A stretch of 7,602 bases of DNA from JAHIEZ01 sp964598275 (GCA_964598275.1 CAZRAZ010000033.1:1-7602), one strand, 5' to 3'. Counted from the first letter of the stretch, positions 1 to 6,322 are shown. Notes: generated by a model not told the origin, from the sequence alone. Numbers and translations: made by a program.

Positions 1-2343
1 AATACCCGAGGTTCCGCCGCCGGCTCCCTGGTCTCTTTTGTTCTGGGCATCACCTCCGTTGATCCTTTAACCTACCAACTTCCCTTCGAACGCTTTTTAA
101 CCAAAGATCGCCCCACCCCACCCGATATTGATCTTGATATCGCCGATGACAAACGCCAAGACATGCTTTACCATATTGTCAAACAATACGGCGAAAAAGC
201 TGTCGCTCAAGTTTGTACCTTTGGTCGGATGATGGCCAGAGGCGCTATTCGTGACACCGCCCGGGTTTTAGACTACGAATACGCCATCGGCGACAAAATC
301 AGCAAGCTAATTCCCCTCGGTGCCCAAGGCTTTCCTATGTCCATCGACAAAGCTCTCGAAATTACTCCCGAACTTATGTCCCTTTACCGGAATGATCCCG
401 ACGCCAAAAAAATCATCGACTCGGCTAAACAAATCGAAGGCTGTGCCCGTCACATCAGCGTTCACGCCTGCGCTTTAGTCATTTCCCCTACCACTGTCAA
501 TGATTTTTGCCCCACCCAAATCGAAGCCGGTGGCGACAAAATCATTACCCAATACGAAATGCACGCCGTCGAAGATGTTGGTTTGATCAAATTCGACCTC
601 TTGGGTATTAGAAACCTTTCTATACTTGGTGCCGCCATTCAAAACGTCAAAAAATACAAGGACACCGTCGTCAATCTTCGCAAAATCTCTCTTGAAGATA
701 AAAAAACCTTCAAAATGCTCTCCCGGGGACACACTATGGGCACCTTCCAGCTGGGAGGGGAGGGGATGACCAAATGGCTCAAAGAGTTAAAACCCGAACG
801 GGTTGAAGATATTATGGCTATGGTTGCCCTTTATCGCCCCGGTCCCATGGCCATTATTCCCGAATACATCGCCCGCAAAAATGGCACTGCCAAGGTAAGC
901 TACATCGACCCCCGTATGGAAAAATTTTTACAAAAAACCTATGGTCTTTTAGTTTACCAAGACGATTGTCTTTATACCGCCATCGATTTAGCCGGCTACA
1001 GCTGGACCGAAGCCGATAAGTTTAGAAAAGCCATTGGCAAAAAAATTCCCGAAGAAATGGAAAAGCAAAAGACCAAGTTCGTCGATGGCTGTGTTAAAAA
1101 TGGTCTAACCCGCAAAAAAGCCGAAAGTATCTTTGCCCAAATCGAACCCTTTGTCGGTTATGGCTTTAACAAGTCTCATGCCGCTTCCTACGGCATGTTG
1201 GCCTATTATACCGCCTACATGAAGGCCAACTACCCCATCGAGTTCATGTGTGCCCTTTTAACCGCCGAGTCCGGCGACAGCGACAAAATCAGTGACGGAG
1301 TAGAGGAATGTCGCAAAATGGGTATTGTTATCGCTCCGCCAGATATCAATTTTTCCACCCGCGGTTTTGAAATCGAAGAAAATCCCGAATCCCTCAACCG
1401 TCTGGCCATTCGTTTTGGCCTGGAAGCCGTCAAAAATGTCGGGGAAGCCGCCGTCGACAATATTCTTGCTGAAAGAAAAAACAGCCCTTTCAAAACCTTA
1501 TCTGATCTTTGCCTTCGGGTAGACAATCAGAAAGTCAACAAAAAAGTTTTAGAAAGTTTAATTAAAGTTGGCGCCATGGACCAATTTGGCTCCCGAAACG
1601 CTATGCTGGTAAGTTTAGATCGCATCAAAACCGATTGCGACAAAATCAATAGCAAAAAAAACAGCGGTCAATTCGGCCTTTTTGATTCTTCAGACGACCA
1701 AGAAAACAATTTAATCGTTAAAGATAACTTGCCCGACTTGCCCGACATGGACGAAAAGGAAAAACTTTCCCTGGAAAAAGAGCTTCTTGGTATCTTTGTC
1801 AGTCAAAACCCCATCAGCAAGATTCTTGCCGATTTTCAGGAGCTTGATTTACCAAAAATCAGCAGTTTCGCTTCAAAAGAACCCAACCACACCGTCAAAA
1901 CCGTCGCCGTTATTTCTAAATTAAAATTAATCCGCACCAAAAGAGATAATTCCCAAATGGCCTTTCTTACCCTCGAAGACGAAACCGACCAAATCGAAGC
2001 TGTCGTCTTTCCCAAATCTTTCGATCGGTATCAAGAATTTTTAATCGAAAATAAGGCCCTTTATATCGAAGGCAAAATCAGCCACCGCAACGATGAAATT
2101 TCTATCTTAATCGACATTATTAATAACCAAGCCCCCAAAAACATCGATGCTTACGATTTTGTCATCAAAATTCCTCCCCAAACCAGCCAAAGTCAGTTAA
2201 TGAAGCTAAACCATCTCTTAAAAAACAACCAAAACGGTCATCGCGGCCTAATCATTCTTCAAAACGGCAAAAAAATTGTTTTAAGTTACGGCGTTAATTA
2301 CAACCAAAGCCTCCAACAAAAAATCGATCAAATTCTAGAATAG
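1..2343 (+). CDS. dnaE: DNA polymerase III alpha subunit (DnaE), 5'-truncated by window edge
   Basis: Catalytic subunit of the replicative DNA polymerase (C-family), which adds dNTPs at the fork. The frame is open from base 1, so the gene begins upstream; the first in-window ATG (163) is internal. 780 residues are visible, the last two thirds of a family usually near 1,150. In order: TRGSAAGS (residues 2-9), PDIDLD (41-46) whose D44 and D46 match catalytic Asp401 and Asp403 of E. coli, KFDLLGI with D199 matching Asp555, LYRPGPM (277-283), FNKSHAA (389-395), a helix-hairpin-helix region (about 474-500) and an OB-fold (about 632-697). The N-terminal PHP domain lies outside. The usual FQ(L/F)ES-GM motif reads FQLGGEGM here, and VYQDDCL replaces the common VYQ(E/D)xV/M form. 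Codons are strongly C-ending. The TAG stop lies only 15 bp before the rplS -10 element; no terminator is evident between them. Confidence 0.97.
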   Translation, partial: NTRGSAAGSLVSFVLGITSVDPLTYQLPFERFLTKDRPTPPDIDLDIADDKRQDMLYHIVKQYGEKAVAQVCTFGRMMARGAIRDTARVLDYEYAIGDKISKLIPLGAQGFPMSIDKALEITPELMSLYRNDPDAKKIIDSAKQIEGCARHISVHACALVISPTTVNDFCPTQIEAGGDKIITQYEMHAVEDVGLIKFDLLGIRNLSILGAAIQNVKKYKDTVVNLRKISLEDKKTFKMLSRGHTMGTFQLGGEGMTKWLKELKPERVEDIMAMVALYRPGPMAIIPEYIARKNGTAKVSYIDPRMEKFLQKTYGLLVYQDDCLYTAIDLAGYSWTEADKFRKAIGKKIPEEMEKQKTKFVDGCVKNGLTRKKAESIFAQIEPFVGYGFNKSHAASYGMLAYYTAYMKANYPIEFMCALLTAESGDSDKISDGVEECRKMGIVIAPPDINFSTRGFEIEENPESLNRLAIRFGLEAVKNVGEAAVDNILAERKNSPFKTLSDLCLRVDNQKVNKKVLESLIKVGAMDQFGSRNAMLVSLDRIKTDCDKINSKKNSGQFGLFDSSDDQENNLIVKDNLPDLPDMDEKEKLSLEKELLGIFVSQNPISKILADFQELDLPKISSFASKEPNHTVKTVAVISKLKLIRTKRDNSQMAFLTLEDETDQIEAVVFPKSFDRYQEFLIENKALYIEGKISHRNDEISILIDIINNQAPKNIDAYDFVIKIPPQTSQSQLMKLNHLLKNNQNGHRGLIILQNGKKIVLSYGVNYNQSLQQKIDQILE

Positions 2344-2355
2344 TCCAGTTTACTC

Positions 2356-2364
2356 TGATATAAT
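2356..2364 (+). promoter_or_regulatory. Extended -10 promoter of rplS
   Basis: TGATATAAT is a perfect extended -10 (TGn plus TATAAT at 2359-2364). The -35 at 17-bp spacing, TAGAAT (2336-2341), matches the consensus at only 3 of 6 positions and overlaps the dnaE stop. The predicted start near 2371 gives a leader of about 18 nt before the rplS ATG, without a Shine-Dalgarno sequence. The same nine bases recur before the nucleotidyltransferase gene at 6323. Confidence 0.7.
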
Positions 2365-2388
2365 TCCCCAGTATCAATTCGCCAAACT

Positions 2389-2700
2389 ATGGCCATAAAA
2401 ATAACACACCATCAAAAAGATTTTTTCGTTGGCGACACCGTTCGCCTTGACTACAAAATCAAAGAAGGCGGCAAAGAAAGAATTCAAGCCTTCGATGGTA
2501 TCATTATTGCCATCAAAGGCACCGTTGCCAATCGCACCTTTACCGTCAAAAAAGAAGCCAGCGACAAAGTTATTGTCGAAAGAATCTTTCCGGTAGACTC
2601 TCCTTGGATTGTCGCCATGAAAAAATTGAGATCACCCAAAAAGAAAGTTAGGCGCGCCAAACTTTATTTTTTGAGAGATCCCAAAGCCCGCAAAATCTAA
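2389..2700 (+). CDS. rplS: 50S ribosomal protein L19
   Basis: Structural protein of the large ribosomal subunit, near the 30S-50S interface. The 103 residues follow the family end to end: FVGDTVRLDYKI (13-24), the RIQAFDGIIIAIKG block, TFTVKK, VERIFPVDSP, and the basic C-terminal KKVRRAKLYFLRD. Length is slightly under the usual 110-120 because the C-terminal tail is short. The ATG at 2389 sits about 18 nt after the predicted transcription start and lacks an AGGAGG-like site. The gene follows dnaE by 45 bp and has its own promoter, so it probably heads the transcript rplS-tRNA-Lys-lgt-nuclease, with tRNA-Lys also having an internal promoter. No clear terminator follows. In most bacteria rplS sits with rpsP-rimM-trmD, which are absent here. 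Confidence 0.97.
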   Translation: MAIKITHHQKDFFVGDTVRLDYKIKEGGKERIQAFDGIIIAIKGTVANRTFTVKKEASDKVIVERIFPVDSPWIVAMKKLRSPKKKVRRAKLYFLRDPKARKI

Positions 2701-2743
2701 ACTTTATTGTCATTCTGAATTTAATTCAAAACCTCTTTTATTT

Positions 2744-2771
2744 GTAATTTGAAATTTGTAATTTGGAATTT
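2744..2771 (+). repeat. Four-copy heptamer tandem repeat GNAATTT
   Basis: Four head-to-tail heptamers are visible: GTAATTT, GAAATTT, GTAATTT, GGAATTT. A degenerate fifth (TTTATTT) precedes them. They fill the rplS-tRNA-Lys spacer and run into the tRNA promoter, supplying its -35-like TTGTAA (2756-2761). The regular 7-bp period with one variable position is direct observation; any function is unknown. Confidence 0.75.
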
Positions 2772-2785
2772 CCCCGATATATAAT
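2756..2785 (+). promoter_or_regulatory. tRNA-Lys promoter, -10 inside a palindrome
   Basis: TTGTAA (2756-2761; 4 of 6 to the -35 consensus), an 18-bp spacer, then TATAAT (2780-2785). The -10 lies inside the inverted repeat CCCCGAT-ATATA-ATCGGGG (2772-2790), 7-bp arms around 5 nt. A start 7 nt beyond the -10 falls near 2792, only about 2 nt before the tRNA. No T-run follows the palindrome, so it does not look like an intrinsic terminator for rplS. Confidence 0.6.
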
Positions 2786-2793
2786 CGGGGCAG

Positions 2794-2866
2794 GGGTCCT
2801 TAGCTCAGTTGGCAGAGCACTTGCCTTTTAAGCAAATGGTCGTGGGTTCGAGTCCCACAGGACCCA
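2794..2866 (+). tRNA. tRNA-Lys (anticodon UUU)
   Basis: A full cloverleaf folds by eye. The acceptor GGGTCCT pairs with AGGACCC; the D-stem is GCTC/GAGC; the anticodon arm is CTTGC/GCAAA around CTTTTAA with anticodon TTT; the T-arm is GTGGG-TTCGAGT-CCCAC; the discriminator is A73. The first anticodon-stem pair is a C27-A43 mismatch. CCA is not encoded (the sequence runs on A-CTT), so a CCA-adding enzyme is needed. The gene has a near-zero 5' leader and its 3' end is 3 nt from the lgt start codon, so tRNA and mRNA are probably on one transcript separated by 3' end processing. Confidence 0.95.
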
Positions 2867-2869
2867 CTT

Positions 2870-3571
2870 ATGTCACTTTATGGTCTCATCATCGGCATCT
2901 GCCTCTACATCATTTCTAAGTTTTTTACCGCCCACAACAGCACTGTTCCCAAAAACCACGAGGGCATCTTTATCCTTTCCCTTTCCGCCTCTGCCCTTTT
3001 TGGTGCCCGCGCCTACCACGTCTTGGACCAATGGTCTTTTTATTCCCAAAATACCGCCCAAATTGTCAACACCCGCGCCGGTGGTTTAGGCATCTACGGC
3101 GCTCTTTTGGTCTCCCTTCTCTTTATTTTTATCTACTCCCGCATCACCAAACTCTCCTTTACCGACATCCTCGACTCCATTATTCCCGTTGTCCCTCTCT
3201 GTCAATCACTTGGTCGTTTTGGTAACTTCCTAAATCAAGAAGGCTTCGGTTTACCAACTTATACCAATTTTGGTCAAAAAATTCCTGTCAATCTCCGTCC
3301 TCCTCAACTCCAGCTTTACAGCTATTTTCATCCCGTCTGGCTTTATGAATCGGTTCTTAGTTTTCTCCTCTTTCTCTTCCTTCGTCGCAAACCTCATCAT
3401 CAAATCAGTTTTTATCTTATCGGCTACGGTTTTATCCGTTTTACCACTGAATTTTTCCGCTACGACACTTGGACAATCAACGGTATTAAGGTTGCTCAAG
3501 TTATCAGCCTCGTCTTTATTCTTGCCGGCCTTTTAAATCTTCTCCGCGACCACCTAGTTCAAAAAAAATAA
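2870..3571 (+). CDS. lgt: Prolipoprotein diacylglyceryl transferase
   Basis: Polytopic membrane enzyme that moves diacylglycerol from phosphatidylglycerol to the lipobox Cys of prolipoproteins, the first step of lipoprotein maturation. The family signature GRFGNFLNQEGFG (115-127) is intact and contains the equivalents of E. coli Arg143 and Asn146; Y186 and R190 in the YGFIR motif match Tyr235 and Arg239; HPVWLYE (154-160) is the usual HPxxLYE. The position of E. coli His103 (FHGG) is Tyr76 (GIYG). At 233 aa it is short for the family (about 260-290) because it starts almost at the LYGL segment, lacking the usual 20-25 residues before it. The start is forced: the frame has a stop at 2801 inside tRNA-Lys and no ATG, GTG or TTG before 2870. 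There is no ribosome binding site. All ten Arg codons are CGC or CGT. Confidence 0.93.
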   Translation: MSLYGLIIGICLYIISKFFTAHNSTVPKNHEGIFILSLSASALFGARAYHVLDQWSFYSQNTAQIVNTRAGGLGIYGALLVSLLFIFIYSRITKLSFTDILDSIIPVVPLCQSLGRFGNFLNQEGFGLPTYTNFGQKIPVNLRPPQLQLYSYFHPVWLYESVLSFLLFLFLRRKPHHQISFYLIGYGFIRFTTEFFRYDTWTINGIKVAQVISLVFILAGLLNLLRDHLVQKK

Positions 3572-3572
3572 T

Positions 3573-4214
3573 ATGTCAAAAAAATTTCTCCCCTTTCTTT
3601 CTTTTCTCCTTCTCATTCCCTCCCTTGCCGTCAATATTTTACTAAGCCAAAAATCTGATTATCAAGGAGAGCTGGTTGTCCAGGTAGTCGACGGTGATAG
3701 TTTTTTTCTTAAAAACAAACAAACCATCAGGCTTTTTGGTCTCGATGCTCCGGAATTAAACTCCTGTTACGGACAAGAAGCCAAACAAAAATTGGAAGAA
3801 CTGATTCTAAACAAAAAAGCGATTTTAAAAGAACCTATAACTGATGATTTCAATCGAATTGTGGCCCTAGTTTATGTCGATAATATTTTAATCAACCAAG
3901 AATTAATCAAAAGTGGCTTTGCTCTTTACACCGCCAAAAGTAGCTCATCCCCCTATGATCCAAAAACCGCCGGCGATTACGCCCGAGCCAATCATCTTGG
4001 TATCTTTTCTGCCGACTGCTACCAACCCAATCCTCCTAATCCCGATTGTCCCATCAAAGGCAATATTAACGCCGACAAACAAAGGCTATATTTCCTACCC
4101 AATTGTCCTCAATACAACCAAGTCATTGTCAAAAAATCCTTTGGCGAAGATTATTTCTGCACCCAATCCGACGCCCGAAAAGCCGGCTTTACCAAATCTC
4201 CCACCTGCCCTTAA
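3573..4214 (+). CDS. Exported staphylococcal-nuclease (SNase/TNase) family nuclease with Cys-bearing C-terminal module
   Basis: Calcium-dependent phosphodiesterase of the thermonuclease family, predicted to degrade DNA or RNA outside the cytoplasmic membrane. Residues 5-24 form a hydrophobic segment after MSKK: a signal peptide or N-terminal anchor, without a lipobox Cys, so not an Lgt substrate by sequence. The core VVDGDSF (38-44) supplies the calcium ligands D40 and D42; R53, E61 in LDAPE and R95 match Arg35, Glu43 and Arg87 of the staphylococcal enzyme, so the active site looks complete. The tail (about 157-213) carries Cys159, Cys178, Cys196 and Cys212 with the pattern Y-LP-C...FC...A-KAGF, resembling the Ada-type zinc-binding module seen on some bacterial SNases; metal binding is inferred. 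The ATG lies 1 nt after the lgt stop, implying coupling. Possible roles are scavenging of external DNA or attack on neighbours; the sequence does not decide. Confidence 0.9.
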   Translation: MSKKFLPFLSFLLLIPSLAVNILLSQKSDYQGELVVQVVDGDSFFLKNKQTIRLFGLDAPELNSCYGQEAKQKLEELILNKKAILKEPITDDFNRIVALVYVDNILINQELIKSGFALYTAKSSSSPYDPKTAGDYARANHLGIFSADCYQPNPPNPDCPIKGNINADKQRLYFLPNCPQYNQVIVKKSFGEDYFCTQSDARKAGFTKSPTCP

Positions 4215-4232
4215 TCCTTTTTCTTTCCGCTT

Positions 4233-4493
4233 CTAAAAAGAAACCTCTTCCGTTTCAGGCAAATCCTCCGTTACTTTCCCGTCACTCTCTTCAAAAGTTT
4301 CTTTAATCCTAATAAACTCATTTTCCACTTCTCCCAATCGACTCCGACACTGGTCAATTAAATTCTTGCCTCTTTTTAATTTTTCCAATCCCTGATCAAG
4401 ATCAATATCCTCGTCCTGAAACCATCGGTTAACCTCTTCCAATTCTGCCAAAGCCTTGGCAAAATCAAAAGTATTTTTGTCTGTATCTGTCAT
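4233..4493 (-). CDS. xseB: Exodeoxyribonuclease VII small subunit
   Basis: Small helical subunit of exonuclease VII, which digests single-stranded DNA from both ends into acid-insoluble oligonucleotides; several XseB chains bind each XseA. The 86 residues match the family: FDFAKALAELEEV (9-21), the DLDQGLEKLKRGK stretch (31-43), then IDQCRSRLGEVE (46-57). The last 25 or so residues form an acidic tail (EESDGKVTEDLPETEE) beyond the conserved core. It starts 2 nt after the xseA stop, so the pair is an operon with translational coupling. It converges on the nuclease gene with only 18 bp between stop codons, an arrangement in which antisense overlap of the two transcripts is likely. Confidence 0.94.
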   Translation of the reverse strand: MTDTDKNTFDFAKALAELEEVNRWFQDEDIDLDQGLEKLKRGKNLIDQCRSRLGEVENEFIRIKETFEESDGKVTEDLPETEEVSF

Positions 4494-4495
4494 TT

Positions 4496-5821
4496 TTATT
4501 TTAAAATTTTAATAATTTTAGACTTAGTTTTTCCACGAAAAAAGGTAATATCCAATTTATCGCCCAAAACCAGCGACTCCACTGATCTCACTATCTTACC
4601 ACTATCATTAAAAACCAAAGAATAACCTTGTTTCAATTTCAAACCCGGATCCACCAATGCCAACTTTTCCTCAAAAGTCCTCACTTTATTAACCAAAAAC
4701 CTTAGCCACAAACCAAAACCCTCTACCAAGCCCAACTGCTGTCGCTTAATTTCCCGGCTTACTCTGTTGACCTGTCTTTCCACCAAAGTCAAGTTACTCA
4801 TAAATGATTTTTCCAGCATATTAAAACGATTTAATATTTGTCTAAAACCCGCCAACAAAGATCTACCGAGGTTATGAACCTCATTTTGTCTCCTCTCAAA
4901 AGCTTTTTCAAAATTGTCAATCACTCTTTTCTTCTCTTGTTCCACCTCTTCGTTCATCTGACGAATCTTTTTTGCAAACACCGACAGTATATTTGATTGG
5001 TAATTTGTCACCAATTGTGTCGCTCTTAACCAAGCTTCAGCCAATTGTTTTCCAGCATCAGTCGGTGTTGATGCTCGGACATCAGCCACCATGTCAGCAA
5101 TAGTCACATCATTTTCGTGACCAATGGCAGAAATAACCGGAATTTTAGATGAATAAATCGCCTTAGCCACCGCTTCAGAGTTAAAAGCCTCCAGGCTTTC
5201 AAAACTGCCCCCACCTCGGGTCAAAACCAGCGCCTCAACCTCTTCCGAACATTCATTAAACCACCTTATAGCCTCCGTTATCTCTCTTACTGCTCTCAAC
5301 CCCTCCACCCGCACGTCATAAAAATAAATTTTAAAGTCATGATCGCCCAAATGAGTCAAAAAATCCTTTTTAGCGTCCGCCTTTTCTGAAGTAATCAAAC
5401 CGATTTTTTTAACATAAGAAGGGATTGCTCGTTTCCTTTCCTCGGCAAAATAGCCGAGTTTTTCCAGTTTTTTTACCAGCAGGTCATAGGCTTTTTTCAA
5501 TGCCCCCTCTCCCACCGGTGCCATATATTCCACCTGAAAAGACAATCTGCCAATTGGTTTATAAATTTTTGGATATCCCAAAATCTTTACCTCCATTCCC
5601 TCTTCAAAATCAAAACCGAATCTGGCCATATCCCACCGCCACACAAAACACCCTAAAACCGCCGCCTCATCCTTATCTCGAATCGAAAAATATATCGCTT
5701 TATCCCTTCGATCAATTTGCCCTAATTCACCCCGAATAGTAACTTTGTTAGATTCCAATACCCCATTTATCCGATCCAAAAATTGGCCAACACTCAACAC
5801 TTTTTCCTCTGACACAAACAT
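4496..5821 (-). CDS. xseA: Exodeoxyribonuclease VII large subunit
   Basis: Catalytic subunit of exonuclease VII, acting in mismatch and recombination-related removal of single-stranded DNA. The 441 residues are full length. An N-terminal OB-fold covers about 8-100. The nuclease domain follows with GLITSEKADAKKDF (141-154), TRGGGSFESLEAFN (201-214) and IGHENDVTIADMVADVRAST (233-252). D153, R202, H235 and D238 line up with Asp155, Arg205, His238 and Asp241, proposed as catalytic in E. coli. A long helical region (about 262-385) should bind XseB, and DPGLKLKQGYSLV (391-403) begins the conserved C-terminal segment. The ATG at 5821 sits 5 nt from a -10 box, so the start is well fixed and the message is probably leaderless. 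Coding strand is G-rich, the reverse of the + strand genes before it. Confidence 0.96.
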   Translation of the reverse strand: MFVSEEKVLSVGQFLDRINGVLESNKVTIRGELGQIDRRDKAIYFSIRDKDEAAVLGCFVWRWDMARFGFDFEEGMEVKILGYPKIYKPIGRLSFQVEYMAPVGEGALKKAYDLLVKKLEKLGYFAEERKRAIPSYVKKIGLITSEKADAKKDFLTHLGDHDFKIYFYDVRVEGLRAVREITEAIRWFNECSEEVEALVLTRGGGSFESLEAFNSEAVAKAIYSSKIPVISAIGHENDVTIADMVADVRASTPTDAGKQLAEAWLRATQLVTNYQSNILSVFAKKIRQMNEEVEQEKKRVIDNFEKAFERRQNEVHNLGRSLLAGFRQILNRFNMLEKSFMSNLTLVERQVNRVSREIKRQQLGLVEGFGLWLRFLVNKVRTFEEKLALVDPGLKLKQGYSLVFNDSGKIVRSVESLVLGDKLDITFFRGKTKSKIIKILK

Positions 5822-5826
5822 ACCAC

Positions 5827-5832
5827 ATTATA
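5827..5832 (-). promoter_or_regulatory. -10 element of xseAB, leaderless geometry
   Basis: On the - strand a perfect TATAAT (5832 down to 5827) is followed by five bases (GTGGT) and then the xseA ATG. Transcription normally starts 6-8 nt after the -10, which is the start codon itself. No convincing -35 is present at 17-bp spacing. This arrangement is the known signature of leaderless bacterial genes. Confidence 0.65.
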
Positions 5833-5833
5833 A

Positions 5834-5983
5834 CCCGTCTATTATCACTACATCGGTGGCCATTTGGAGTATGGGGAAACCGTTCTGGAAGCCTGCATAA
5901 GAGAAACAAAAGAAGAGTGCAGGAACGATGTCAATTTTGAATTTCAAAAAATTCTTTACATTCGTGATTTTAGTTTAAAGTGA
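5834..5983 (+). pseudogene. Nudix hydrolase remnant (N- and C-terminally truncated)
   Basis: A 49-codon open stretch between in-frame stops at 5831 and 5981 reads YYHYIGGHLEYGETV, then LEACIRETKEECRNDVNF, then EFQKILYIRDF. This is the core of a Nudix hydrolase, the family that cleaves nucleoside diphosphates linked to another moiety. The Nudix box GX5EX7REUXEEXGU is present as G-HLEYG-E-TVLEACI-RE-T-K-EE-C-R, with only the last Gly changed to Arg and the hydrophobic U before it to Thr. The YIRDF following the box is the usual next strand. Full members are about 130-160 residues; here the first strands and the C-terminal half are missing, there is no start codon in frame before the box, and the 5' edge abuts the xseA promoter. 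I infer a decayed fragment. The + strand is G-rich here, like the gene at 6360 and unlike xseA's side. Confidence 0.75.
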
Positions 5984-6025
5984 ACGTTTTTGACAAAATT
6001 CGAACACATTTCAAAGAATCGTGTT

Positions 6026-6081
6026 AGCTCGCCTCGCTCCGCTCGGCTCGCAAGGTTGCGCGGCGCCCCCACCCGCCGCGC
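6026..6081. repeat. GC-rich block with strong palindrome
   Basis: About 80% GC (45 of 56 by count) in AT-rich surroundings. The first half is a run of CTCG-like words (GCTCGCCTCGCTCCGCTCGG). The second half is a perfect inverted repeat, GCGCGGCG (6058-6065) and CGCCGCGC (6074-6081), around an 8-nt loop. No T-run follows on either strand, so it is not a typical intrinsic terminator. It resembles a REP-like or mobile-element-derived palindrome; this is inference. Confidence 0.6.
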
Positions 6082-6099
6082 TTCCGAAAAAGTCGGCTC

Positions 6100-6130
6100 G
6101 AACAAGACAAAATCAGAAATGATTTTGTTC
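6100..6130. repeat. Hairpin with GAAA loop
   Basis: CAAAATCA (6108-6115) and TGATTTTG (6120-6127) form a perfect 8-bp inverted repeat around GAAA. Alternatively GAAC (6100-6103) continues the stem with GTTC (6127-6130) if five bases bulge on the 5' side. There is no terminal T-run. It lies 19 nt after the GC-rich palindrome and could belong to the same element. Confidence 0.55.
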
Positions 6131-6173
6131 TAAAGAAAAACGCAAAAATTTAAAGAGCTTTTTATAAATTTAA

Positions 6174-6259
6174 ATGGCGCAACCGGTGGACTCAGCAAGA
6201 ATTGCGTCTTACTGTCCGATTGCGCCATCAAAAAACGCAATTCGTTTTTGCTAAGTCCA
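6174..6259. other. Interlocked inverted repeats with H-type pseudoknot topology
   Basis: Two inverted repeats are arranged A-B-A'-B'. A is ATGGCGCAA (6174-6182) and A' is TTGCGCCAT (6220-6228), 9 perfect pairs. B (6187-6207) and B' (6235-6259) pair over 21 positions: a 12-bp outer part with one C/A mismatch (6193/6253), a 4-nt bulge on the 3' side (6244-6247), and 9 perfect pairs GAATTGCGT/ACGCAATTC. A' lies in the 27-nt loop of the B hairpin, and A lies 4 nt before B, so both stems can only coexist as a pseudoknot; otherwise they can form independently. It ends about 64 nt before the -10 of the next gene, so it is not in that gene's predicted leader. Candidates are a structured RNA, a single-stranded-DNA recombination or replication site, or the end of a lost element. 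Confidence 0.65.
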
Positions 6260-6322
6260 ATTACACTATACAAAAATGAAAAAGCTAAAGCAATAGGAAA
6301 TATAAAATTATAGGCCAAATGT

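Noticed and set aside
946..972. Intein scar at VYQDDCL in DnaE
   Set aside because: A single Cys in a conserved block without any inserted sequence; related proteins show similar residues here.
2801..2869. Upstream extension of lgt into tRNA-Lys
   Set aside because: The frame has a stop at 2801 and no ATG, GTG or TTG before 2870.
4215..4243. Bidirectional terminator between the nuclease and xseB
   Set aside because: TTTCTTT and AAAGAAA can pair (4220-4226, 4237-4243), but a 7-bp A/T-only stem with a 10-nt loop is too weak to call.
6174..6259. Integron attC site
   Set aside because: It forms an imperfect hairpin, but the RYYYAAC and GTTRRRY boxes are absent and no integrase is nearby.
6130..6318. 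62-residue hydrophobic open frame on the - strand
   Set aside because: It lies across the interlocked inverted repeats, resembles no family I know, and has no start signal.
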